Assembly: GCA_022009795.1 (NCBI GenBank)
Contig: CP091724.1
Coordinates: 1,658,501-1,722,500 of the forward strand
Length of the DNA: 64,000 bases
Reading direction: 5' to 3'
DNA from: Anaerotruncus sp.
GTDB taxonomy: Bacteria; Bacillota; Clostridia; Oscillospirales; Acutalibacteraceae
The notes beneath the pieces were generated by a model, which was not told the DNA's origin, searched no databases, and saw only the letters and a program-made list of their open reading frames with translations. Of this stretch, positions 57,125 to 64,000 are shown piece by piece. Every line of letters begins with the position of its first letter. Position 1 is the first letter of the stretch. A program made the translations under genes and the position numbers.

Positions 57125-58561
57125 ATGTATGACATTGCTGTTGTTGGGGGAGGCATAATCGGCGCTGCCTGTGCTTATACGCTCAGTAAGTATAAGCTTA
57201 AAATAGCCGTTCTTGAAAAGAAGAACGATGTGTGCTGCGGCACAACAAAGGCAAACAGCGCCATTATCCACGCGGGTTATGATCCGCATCCCGGCACAAA
57301 AATGGCGCGCTTAAACGTGCGCGGTTCCGAAATGGCAGAGGGCATTTGCAAAAAGCTGGATGTGCCTTATGAGCGAATCGGTTCGCTTGTTGTTGCTTTC
57401 TCGGAGGAGGAGGCAAAAACCGTTGAGCAGCTTTATGAAAGAGGCTGTGCAAACGGAGTTAAAGGCCTTGAAATTTGGAATAAGGAAACGCTTTCGGCAA
57501 ATGAGCCTCAGCTTTCCGATAAGGCGGTTTGCGCTTTGTATGCGCCGAGCGCCGCAATAGTAAATCCTTGGGAATACGGCCTTGCCATGGCAGAGGTTGC
57601 CGTGCAAAACGGCGCAGAGGTTAAGCTTAATTTTGATGTTTGCGATATTCAAAAAAGCAGTGATTGCTGGAAAATCAAATCGGCATCCGGCGAGGAAATC
57701 GAAGCCGAGTATGTTATCAATGCAGCAGGTGTAAATTGCGATGAAATCCACAATATGGTTGCTCCTGCCGATTTTGAGGTTGAGCCGTCCGCAGGTGAAT
57801 ATTATTTGCTTGATAAGTGCGAGGGCGGCAGAGCAAGGCACGTTATATTCCAGTGCCCGAATAAGGACGGTAAGGGCGTTCTTGTTTCGCCAACGGTTCA
57901 CGGAAATCTTATAGTAGGCCCCAATGCCGATCACAGGGATAAGGACGATACCTCCACCAAAACCGCGTGCCTTGATTTTGTGCGCGAAAAGGCGGTTAAA
58001 TCCGTTCCCTCTATCTCTTTCAGAGAAAATATCAGGAATTTCACCGGCGTAAGAGCCGTAACGGATATTGATGATTTTATTATCCGCTTTGCGCAGGATA
58101 GGTTTATCGATCTTGCGGGAATTAAATCTCCCGGCCTTTCGGCCGCACCGGCAATTGCCGAGGAAGCGGAAAAAATGCTTCGTGAAAGCGGGCTGGAGCT
58201 TGATAAAAAGGAAAGCTTTGTTGATGAAAGGCATCATATCAGATTTAAGCACCTTTCGGATGAAGAAAAGAATGAGCTTATAAAAAAAGACCCCGCTTAC
58301 GGCAGAGTTATTTGCCGCTGCGAAACAATTACGGAGGGCGAAATTATAGCTGCTCTTAAATCGCCCATTCCGCCCGTTTCGCTTGATGGCATTAAGCGCC
58401 GTGCAGGCACGGGAATGGGCAGGTGCCAAGGCGGCTTCTGCGGCCCCAAGGTGCTTGAAATCGTGGCTAAGTATAAAAACGAGCCTTTTGAGGATGTTTT
58501 GCAGGATGACACCGGCAGCTATATCCTTACGGGCGAAACAAAATGCGGAGGTGCAAAATAA
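57125..58561 (+). CDS. glpA: FAD-dependent glycerol-3-phosphate dehydrogenase subunit A-like
   Basis: 478 residues, unbroken. FAD fold 'YDIAVVGGGIIGAACAYTLS', 'KANSAIIHAGYDPHPGTKMA', a second glycine-rich block 'YVINAAGVNCDEIHN', then 'LIVGPNADHRDKDDT' and the C-terminal BFD [2Fe-2S] domain with C-x-C (RVICRCETITEGEI) and C-x4-C (GRCQGGFCGPKVLE). In anaerobes this subunit oxidises glycerol 3-phosphate. L-2-hydroxyglutarate oxidase is the main alternative, but the BFD domain and the two downstream genes favour GlpA. Stop overlaps the next start. Confidence 0.85.
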   Translation: MYDIAVVGGGIIGAACAYTLSKYKLKIAVLEKKNDVCCGTTKANSAIIHAGYDPHPGTKMARLNVRGSEMAEGICKKLDVPYERIGSLVVAFSEEEAKTVEQLYERGCANGVKGLEIWNKETLSANEPQLSDKAVCALYAPSAAIVNPWEYGLAMAEVAVQNGAEVKLNFDVCDIQKSSDCWKIKSASGEEIEAEYVINAAGVNCDEIHNMVAPADFEVEPSAGEYYLLDKCEGGRARHVIFQCPNKDGKGVLVSPTVHGNLIVGPNADHRDKDDTSTKTACLDFVREKAVKSVPSISFRENIRNFTGVRAVTDIDDFIIRFAQDRFIDLAGIKSPGLSAAPAIAEEAEKMLRESGLELDKKESFVDERHHIRFKHLSDEEKNELIKKDPAYGRVICRCETITEGEIIAALKSPIPPVSLDGIKRRAGTGMGRCQGGFCGPKVLEIVAKYKNEPFEDVLQDDTGSYILTGETKCGGAK

Positions 58562-59811
58562 TGTATGATCTTATAGTTATCGGCGGCGGCCCGGCAGGAC
58601 TTGCCGCAGCGCTTTCCGCTTATGAAAACGGGCTTAAAAATATACTTATCATTGAAAGAGACAAAGAACTCGGCGGCATACTTAATCAGTGCATTCACAA
58701 CGGCTTTGGCTTGCATTATTTTAAAGAGGAGCTCACGGGCCCCGAATATGCAGGCAAATTCATTGAAATGCTCAGCGACACCGCAGTTGAGGTTATGACC
58801 GATACTATGGTGCTTGAAATCACGCAGGGCAAGGAAGTTCATTGCGTTAATTCTCAAAAAGGCTATCTTGTGCTTTCGGCAAAATCAATTGTTCTTGCAA
58901 TGGGCTGCCGTGAGCGCACAAGGGGCGCAATCTCCATTCCCGGCACTCGCCCGGCAGGTATTCTTACCGCAGGTGCGGCTCAAAGATATGTTAATATCGA
59001 AGGCCATATGGTTGGCAAAAGGGTTCTTATTCTCGGCTCCGGCGACATCGGCCTTATTATGGCAAGGCGTATGACTCTTGAGGGCGCAAAGGTGCTTGCG
59101 TGCGTTGAGCTTATGCCTTATTCCGGCGGCTTGCAGCGAAATATTGTTCAGTGCCTCAACGATTTTGATATCCCGCTTTATCTTTCGCACACAATTGTTG
59201 ATATTAAGGGCAAAAACAGAGTGGAAGAGGTTGTTGTTGCCGAGGTAGGAGCAGACAGAAAGCCTGTTCCCGGCACGGAAATTCATTTTGATTGCGACAC
59301 CGTTTTGCTTTCCGTCGGTCTTATTCCCGAAAACGAGCTCACAAGAACGGCGGATATTAAAATGGATCCCCGCACAAACGGCGCCGTTGTTTATGAAAAT
59401 ATGGAAACCTCTTGCAGCGGCATTTTTGCCTGCGGCAATGTCGTGCATGTTCACGACCTTGTGGATTTTGTAACGGCAGAAAGCCAAAGAGCAGGTAAAG
59501 CAGCCGCAGAATATGTGCTTTCCGGCGAGAAAGACGGCGAAAATTGCATAGAGCTTGTTAACGGCGACGGCGTTGGCTACACCGTGCCTCAGAAAATCAG
59601 AAAAGATGCAGACGGCGCAGAAATATTCTTCCGTGTTCGCCGAATATTTAAAAAATCCGCCATTGTTGTGGCAGACGGCGAAAACCAAATCGCAAAGTTT
59701 AAGAGAGAGCATATGGCACCCGGCGAAATGGAAAAAATCAAGCTGCCCAAGGTTTTGCTTGATAAAATCACCTCGGGCACTGCCACGGTGTTTGCTCAGG
59801 AGGAGGAATAA
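58561..59811 (+). CDS. FAD/NAD(P)-dependent oxidoreductase, partner of GlpA-like
   Basis: 416 residues, unbroken. 'YDLIVIGGGPAGLAAALSAY' (FAD), 'GGILNQCIHNGFGLHYF', 'AMGCRERTRGAISIPG', NAD-binding 'KRVLILGSGDIGLIMARRMT', 'GIFACGNVVHVHDLVDFVTA'. A pyridine nucleotide-disulfide reductase fold with Cys in NQC and MGC but no CxxC redox pair. Occupies the GlpB position of clostridial glpA-like trios and probably passes electrons between the dehydrogenase and a carrier. ATG overlaps the previous TAA by one base. Confidence 0.85.
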   Translation: MYDLIVIGGGPAGLAAALSAYENGLKNILIIERDKELGGILNQCIHNGFGLHYFKEELTGPEYAGKFIEMLSDTAVEVMTDTMVLEITQGKEVHCVNSQKGYLVLSAKSIVLAMGCRERTRGAISIPGTRPAGILTAGAAQRYVNIEGHMVGKRVLILGSGDIGLIMARRMTLEGAKVLACVELMPYSGGLQRNIVQCLNDFDIPLYLSHTIVDIKGKNRVEEVVVAEVGADRKPVPGTEIHFDCDTVLLSVGLIPENELTRTADIKMDPRTNGAVVYENMETSCSGIFACGNVVHVHDLVDFVTAESQRAGKAAAEYVLSGEKDGENCIELVNGDGVGYTVPQKIRKDADGAEIFFRVRRIFKKSAIVVADGENQIAKFKREHMAPGEMEKIKLPKVLLDKITSGTATVFAQEEE

Positions 59812-59813
59812 TT

Positions 59814-60164
59814 ATGACAGAGTTAATTTGCATCACCTGCCCAAAGGGCTGCCATTTAAAGGTTGATGAGGAAAATGATTATGCCGTAACGGGAAATTCC
59901 TGCCCCCGCGGCGCGGAATACGGCAGAAACGAGCTTAAAAATCCAAAAAGGGTTGTAACCTCAACCGTCAGAACAAACAGCGCAGAGCATCCTCGCTGCC
60001 CCGTTAAAACAAACGGCGCAATTCCCAAGGGAAAAATGTTTGATGCCATGCAGCTTTTAAATGATGTTGTGCTTGCTGCTCCGGTTAAGGTCGGCGATGT
60101 TGTTATCAAGGATCTTTTCGGCACGGGCATTGATTTTGTTGCCTGCAAAAATATTGCAGAGTAA
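59814..60164 (+). CDS. DUF1667 protein, third member of the Glp trio
   Basis: 116 residues, unbroken. 'LICITCPKGCHLKVDEEN' and 'GNSCPRGAEYGRNELKNPKR' carry four cysteines (C-x2-C-x3-C ... C), a likely iron-sulfur or zinc site; 'VRTNSAEHPRCPVKTNGAIP' gives a fifth. Always found behind the two flavoproteins above and thought to be a small electron-transfer subunit. Starts 3 nt after the previous stop. Confidence 0.88.
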   Translation: MTELICITCPKGCHLKVDEENDYAVTGNSCPRGAEYGRNELKNPKRVVTSTVRTNSAEHPRCPVKTNGAIPKGKMFDAMQLLNDVVLAAPVKVGDVVIKDLFGTGIDFVACKNIAE

Positions 60165-60192
60165 TTTGCAAACGGTATAATACATAAATTCA

Positions 60193-60219
60193 GGGCTTGC
60201 TTCGGCAAGCCCTTTTTTT
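60193..60219 (+). terminator. Terminator of the Glp trio
   Basis: GGGCTTGC-ttcg-GCAAGCCC then T7, a UUCG-type tetraloop. Confidence 0.95.
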
Positions 60220-60328
60220 CTAAAAATCATCTTCGCAAAAAAAGCAAATTTATAAAATCACGCGGCTTTTTGATATTTGCCTTTACTAAATGGTTTTTTT
60301 CGGTATTATAATTATACAGGCGGTGAAT

Positions 60329-60910
60329 ATGAAAGCAAATCTGAAAAAAAGCTGCCAAAGTTGTTTCTTTCCGCATTTTTTTGATAAGTGCGGTAACATT
60401 CGGCGGCGGATATGTTATAGTAACCTTTTTTAAAAAAAGAAATATGTTGATGAATATAAGTGGATAGATGAAAAAGAAATGCTTGATTTAATTGCAATCG
60501 CTCAGGCATCTCCCGGTGCAATTGCCGTAAACGGCGCAATAATCACGGGCTATAAAATTTGCGGTGTGCTCGGTGCGGCTGTTGCCGTGCTTGCCACAAT
60601 TTTGCCGCCGTTTATAATTATTGCAGCCGTTGCTGCCGCTTATAATGCGTTTAAAGACAATCGTGTGGTTGCCGCCATGCTTCAGGGAATGCAAGCCGGC
60701 GTTGCTGCCGTTATCGCAAGCGTTTCTTATGATATGGCTGTTGATGTGTTCAAGGAAAAAAGCCCGTCTTCAATTATAATTATGGCCGGTGCATTTGCGG
60801 CATCATGCTTTTTTAATGTTAATGCCGTTTATATTGTGATTGCCTGCATTGCAATCGGTGTGTGCCGTGCTCTGTGGCAAAGGAGGCGCAAGAAGAATGA
60901 TCTATCTTAA
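60329..60910 (+). CDS. Chromate transporter family protein, subunit 1
   Basis: About 193 residues, six helices, the half-size CHR form. 'VTFGGGYVIVTFFKKKYVDE' is the signature FGGG motif and 'IAIAQASPGAIAVNGAIITG' the matching second motif. Two frame breaks near 60345 and 60372-60430 in A/T runs hide the N-terminus. In organisms without chromate exposure the natural substrate is unclear. Overlaps the second subunit by 14 nt. Confidence 0.85.
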
Positions 60911-61455
60911 GCTCTTCCTCAGCTTTTTGCAAATCGGGCTTTTCAGCTTCGGCGGCGGGTATGCGGCAATGCCGTTTATCCGTGATCAGGTGGTTGTGCA
61001 AAATTCGTGGCTCTCCATGCAGGAATTCACGGATTTAATCACTCTTTCGCAAATGACTCCCGGCCCGATTGCAGTTAATTCCGCCACCTTTGTGGGCATA
61101 AAAACGGCAGGCGCTCTCGGCGCTGTGTGTGCCACGGCGGGGTGCATATTGCCGTCTTGCATAATTGTTACCGTGCTTGCAAAAATATATTTTAAATATC
61201 GCAGCATGAATGCGTTTCAAACCGTGCTCGGCTCGCTTCGCCCCGCCGTTGCTGCCATGATTGCCGCCGCGGGCGTTTCAATTGCGGTTGCCGCTTTTTG
61301 GACGGATGGCTTTTCGCTTGCCTCCACCGAATGGGTGCTTGTGGCGGCGTTTGTGCTTTGCCTTTTTGCTTTTGCGCAAAACAAAGCTGAATCCCGTGCT
61401 TGTTATGCTGCTTGCAGGCGTTATAAACACGGTTTATCGCCTTGCGCTCGGATAA
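60897..61455 (+). CDS. Chromate transporter family protein, subunit 2
   Basis: About 186 residues. 'LQIGLFSFGGGYAAMPFIRD' and 'LITLSQMTPGPIAVNSATFV' repeat the motifs of its partner; the two half-size proteins pair in inverted topology. One frame break near 61365 (T5 for T4), after which 'RKTKLNPVLVMLLAGVINTV' ends the last helix at 61455. ATG lies inside the end of subunit 1. Confidence 0.88.
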
Positions 61456-61499
61456 TAAAAAGGCCTGCTGTGCAGGCTGAAATAAAAGCAAAAAAATAA

Positions 61500-61521
61500 C
61501 TCCCGTTCGGTTGAACGGGAG
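61500..61521. terminator. Bidirectional terminator between chr genes and rpsT
   Basis: CTCCCGTTC-ggtt-GAACGGGAG, flanked by T-rich sequence on either strand. Confidence 0.9.
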
Positions 61522-61536
61522 CTTTTGCTTTGTTTC

Positions 61537-61797
61537 TTATGCTTTGTTAAGCTTTGAAGCGAGACTGCTCTTCTTTCTTGCAGCGGTATTCTTGTGCAGG
61601 ATGTTTTTGGCAGCAGCCTTGTCAATTCTTTTTAACAGCGTCTTTAACAACAGCTTCTTTGTTATCGGCGTTTGTTTCAATAGCAACATTCGCTTTCTTT
61701 ATAGCTGTTTTTAAGAGCGGTGTTTTTCAGCCTTGTTGGCAGCAGCCTTTTTAGCAGCAACTTTAACTCTTTTTTTAGCTGATTTGATCTGCGGCAT
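61537..61797 (-). CDS. rpsT: 30S ribosomal protein S20
   Basis: About 87 residues: MPQIKSAKKRVKVAAKKAAA, 'NKAEKTPLLKTAIKKANVAI', 'VVKDAVKKIDKAAAKNILHK', 'NTAARKKSSLASKLNKA'. Lys/Ala-rich three-helix protein of the 30S body. Two frame breaks (near 61719, one A missing; near 61627, one base extra) split it in three. Divergent from gpr, the usual order. Confidence 0.92.
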
Positions 61798-61949
61798 TGA
61801 TTTCACTCCTTTATACCGGAATTTTATAAATATGTCTTAAACTATTTAAATGCTAATGTATAGTAGCATAAGTTTAGCCAAAATGCAAGTATTTTTTTGT
61901 TTTTGGGCATACTTTTATTAAAAATATTTGATTTTGGGGCGATTTTTAT

Positions 61950-62774
61950 ATGCAAAGCCGCACGGATTTGGCAATCGAGTCTTTTGAAGGCACGGAAAAA
62001 ACAAGCATAGATGGCGTTAGGGTGCGCCGCCGAGGCGATATAACCCATGTCAGCGTGCTCAATGAAAACGGTGCGCGCGAGCTTGGCAAGCCGCCGGGTG
62101 AATATGTAACCGTTCATGTGCCGTCCTTTGAAAACGACGGCGATATTTTTGACGGGCGCTTGCAAAAAACAGCCTCCGTGCTGAAGTCGCTTTTGCCTGC
62201 GCAATGCGATAATGTGCTTGTGGCGGGGCTTGGCAATCTTTCGATAACGGCGGATGCGCTCGGCCCGAAAACCGGCGATTATGTGCTTGCCACGCGCCAC
62301 CTCGGCTCAAGCCTGAAAAAAGAAATCGGCCTTGAGGGGCTGAAAAGCGTTTCGTATATCGGCACCGGCGTTCTCGGAGAAACGGGAATAGAAAGCGCGG
62401 AAATCGTTAAGGGCGTGGCGCAAATCATCAAGCCCTCGTGCATTATTGCCGTGGATGCGCTTGCGGCGTCCTCTGCTTCCCGTCTCGGCACCACGGTGCA
62501 ATTCTCCGGAGCCGGCATAGTTCCCGGTTCCGGTGTGGGCAATCATCGGTTTGAGCTGTCCTCCGCCACTCTCGGCGTGCCGGTCATTTCAGTAGGAATA
62601 CCCACCGTTATCGGTGCTTCGCTGCTTTCCGGGCGAGAACAGGATAAAATGTTCGTCACTCCGCGCGAAATTGATGCCATAATCCGCCGTGGGGCAAAGC
62701 TTATCGGCATGTGCATAAATGTATGCCTCCAGCCGCGCCTTGATGAGCGCGATATTTATGCTCTTCTCGGTTGA
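61950..62774 (+). CDS. gpr: Spore germination protease GPR
   Basis: 274 residues, unbroken. Degrades small acid-soluble spore proteins at germination. 'RTDLAIESFEGTEKTSIDGV' includes the autoprocessing region; 'VLVAGLGNLSITADALGPKT', 'GLKSVSYIGTGVLGETGIES', 'CIIAVDALAASSASRLGTTV' and 'IVPGSGVGNHRFELSSATLG' are diagnostic. Shows that the organism makes endospores. spoIIP follows 363 nt later. Confidence 0.95.
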   Translation: MQSRTDLAIESFEGTEKTSIDGVRVRRRGDITHVSVLNENGARELGKPPGEYVTVHVPSFENDGDIFDGRLQKTASVLKSLLPAQCDNVLVAGLGNLSITADALGPKTGDYVLATRHLGSSLKKEIGLEGLKSVSYIGTGVLGETGIESAEIVKGVAQIIKPSCIIAVDALAASSASRLGTTVQFSGAGIVPGSGVGNHRFELSSATLGVPVISVGIPTVIGASLLSGREQDKMFVTPREIDAIIRRGAKLIGMCINVCLQPRLDERDIYALLG

Positions 62775-63137
62775 TTGCCGCCCGCTGTAATCGCGCGCCC
62801 TTCTTTTTCATATATATTAGGCAAGGCATAAAACGCAGCATACGCACAAATCGGTTGCTTTAAACCATGTTGCGTTCGATTCCCGCCTGCTTAAGCAGGC
62901 GAGAATAATCCAAGCACGCTTCAAACGGAGCCTTTTCGGTGTATTTTCACTTGATTAAGCAAACGAAAAACTTGTTCGGTTTACTCTCGCTTGCTTAAGG
63001 TGCGGGGCTCTTTTGCCGAATTTCGGCCGAGCCCGGCGAATATAATGTTTATATATAGTAATATATATTAAATATATATTAAAAAAACCATTATATATAG
63101 AAAACCGTTTTCAAACAGGGCGTTCAAAGGGGAATTT
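62775..63137. other. Gene-free gap between gpr and spoIIP
   Basis: Holds a perfect palindrome CGCCTGCTTAAGCAGGCG (62892-62909) and an AT-only stretch (63043-63100, TATATATAGTAATATATATT-like) just before spoIIP that may hold its promoter. A T-loop-like string at 62876 is not part of a tRNA. Confidence 0.5.
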
Positions 63138-64000
63138 ATGAAAAGGGATATTGTGATTTTTTTGTTTCAAATATTGTTATTTTTGTTTTTCGCCGTCGGC
63201 ATCGTCATAAACTTCGTATCGCTTTATAACGGCAAGGCGGCTTCGGTTGCGGGCGATATTGTTTCGCTTTCGTCGGCTTATAGTAATTTTAATTCCGCGG
63301 CAAATCAAATTTCTGCGGTTTTTTCGCCGCAATCGGGAAAAGATAATAATGCCTCTCGGGAAGAGCCTGTGCCGGCTATGAACAGCATCGGCTCGAAGGA
63401 CAGCTCAGGCGATGCGGATTTAACTCAAACCCCGCAGGACATAGCGGAACTTATGCGGCAGGAGGAGGCAGTTATAGATTCGCAAACGGTTAAGGGAAAA
63501 ACAAGCGAGGAAAGTTACACGGGTGGCGGAACAGTAGTAACGCATAAAAAAATGTTCAGGTGCAAAGTAAAAATACCCGAGGATTTTTACAGCCTCGATA
63601 TCGAACGGCTTTTGCAGGAAAAGGCCGATTTGAAAATCGGTGATCCGTCCGAGCCCACCGTTCTTATCTATCACAGCCACTCCACCGAAAGCTATACTCT
63701 TCTCGATGCAGGCTTTTACACGGAATCCGCCGATTTAAAAACAAAGGATACTTCGCGCAATATGATTCGCGTGGGCGATGATATTTGCTCCGTTTTGAAA
63801 GCGCGCGGCATCGGCGTTGTGCACGACCGCGAAATTCACGATGAATCGTACAATGCCGCTTATGATTCCTCGCGCAAAACCGTTTCCGAATACTTGGAAA
63901 AATATCCCACAATCGAAATCACCATAGATGTGCACCGCGACAGTATTACATATAAAAACCTAACTAAGGTTAAGCCCACTCAGGAGGTAAACGGAAAAAA
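63138..64000 (+). CDS. spoIIP: Stage II sporulation protein P, 5' part
   Basis: 287 codons visible, running off the right edge without a break. N-terminal membrane helix (FLFQILLFLFFAVGIVINFV), a Ser/Asp/Glu-rich linker of about 100 residues, then the amidase/endopeptidase domain: 'TVLIYHSHSTESYTLL' (zinc ligands His, Glu), 'NMIRVGDDICSVLKARGIGV', 'VHDREIHDESYNAAYDSSRK', 'IDVHRDS'. With SpoIID and SpoIIM it thins septal peptidoglycan so the mother cell can engulf the forespore. AAAGGGGAATTT precedes the ATG. Confidence 0.95.
   Translation, partial: MKRDIVIFLFQILLFLFFAVGIVINFVSLYNGKAASVAGDIVSLSSAYSNFNSAANQISAVFSPQSGKDNNASREEPVPAMNSIGSKDSSGDADLTQTPQDIAELMRQEEAVIDSQTVKGKTSEESYTGGGTVVTHKKMFRCKVKIPEDFYSLDIERLLQEKADLKIGDPSEPTVLIYHSHSTESYTLLDAGFYTESADLKTKDTSRNMIRVGDDICSVLKARGIGVVHDREIHDESYNAAYDSSRKTVSEYLEKYPTIEITIDVHRDSITYKNLTKVKPTQEVNGK

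Noticed and set aside
60329..61455. Chromate resistance as the role of the chr pair
   Set aside because: Half-size CHR pairs are common in gut Clostridia with no metal-resistance genes nearby; only the family can be stated.
62870..62915. tRNA-like T-loop (GTTCGATTCCCGC)
   Set aside because: The 5' side of the T-stem does not pair and no anticodon or acceptor arm is present; the string runs into a separate palindrome.

Overview
The window looks like chromosome from a spore-forming, gut-type Clostridia (Oscillospirales/Ruminococcaceae-like; placement is inference). Supporting genes are the spore protease gpr followed by spoIIP, a SpoIIQ-like LytM protein, single-chain glycyl-tRNA synthetase, a leu T-box leader, the pth-mfd and rpsF-ssb-rpsR arrangements, secreted or anchored glycosidases, and a tet(W) resistance gene. 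Host DNA is of moderate GC; one block (about 34.6-42.0 kb) is visibly richer in GC and is a mobile element.

Layout. 0-10 kb: start of an iron alcohol dehydrogenase, a wall-anchored surface protein, a large double-HTH regulator, an amino-acid-type solute-binding lipoprotein, an XRE repressor with two operator palindromes controlling an SPFH/SHOCT protein plus a zinc-ribbon DUF5067 membrane protein, then ilvA-ridA. 10-22 kb, mostly minus strand: GNAT, membrane-anchored GH27 alpha-galactosidase, nucleotidyltransferase, NUDIX protein with an extra N-terminal domain, DUF975 membrane protein, glyS, secA, small lipoprotein. 22-33 kb, plus strand: sugar-phosphate transferase, GH2 beta-galactosidase, radical SAM protein, pth, mfd, SpoIIQ-like peptidase. 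33-34.2 kb: rpsR-ssb-rpsF on minus. 34.5-45.4 kb: a Tn4451-type mobilizable element (serine recombinase, TnpW, DnaC-like, replisome organizer, Cys-rich VLP protein, relaxase, MobC, HTH, sigma factor) followed by a methyltransferase and tet(W) with its attenuation leader. 45.4-50.3 kb: leuB, leuA with T-box, a phosphoribosyltransferase, and a two-gene operon with a LexA-type box in its promoter. 50.6-50.8 kb: a strong small-RNA candidate. 51-64 kb: DUF1624 acyltransferase, thioesterase, HAD-NUDIX fusion, cysteine desulfurase-thiI, a degenerate sortase-like membrane protein, a glpA/glpB/DUF1667 redox trio, paired chromate transporters, rpsT, gpr and spoIIP (cut by the right edge).

Reading frames. 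Roughly 70 single-base (a few two-base) frame breaks can be counted by hand, nearly all in homopolymer runs, and they interrupt genes no cell can lose (secA, glyS, rpsF, rpsT, ssb, mfd). tet(W), whose sequence is highly conserved, acts as an internal ruler: about a dozen A/T runs are one or two bases too long. I therefore treat most breaks as sequencing or assembly indels and annotate whole genes across them; coordinates give the intended gene extent, and the text says where the frame breaks.

Most noteworthy items: the candidate structured sRNA at 50.68-50.79 kb, the twin-operator XRE/SPFH cassette, the LexA-box operon, the HAD-NUDIX fusion, the pseudo-sortase, the terminator hairpin that buries the ribosome binding site of the SpoIIQ-like gene, an interspersed double-hairpin repeat (three copies), and the tet(W)-associated mobilizable element.
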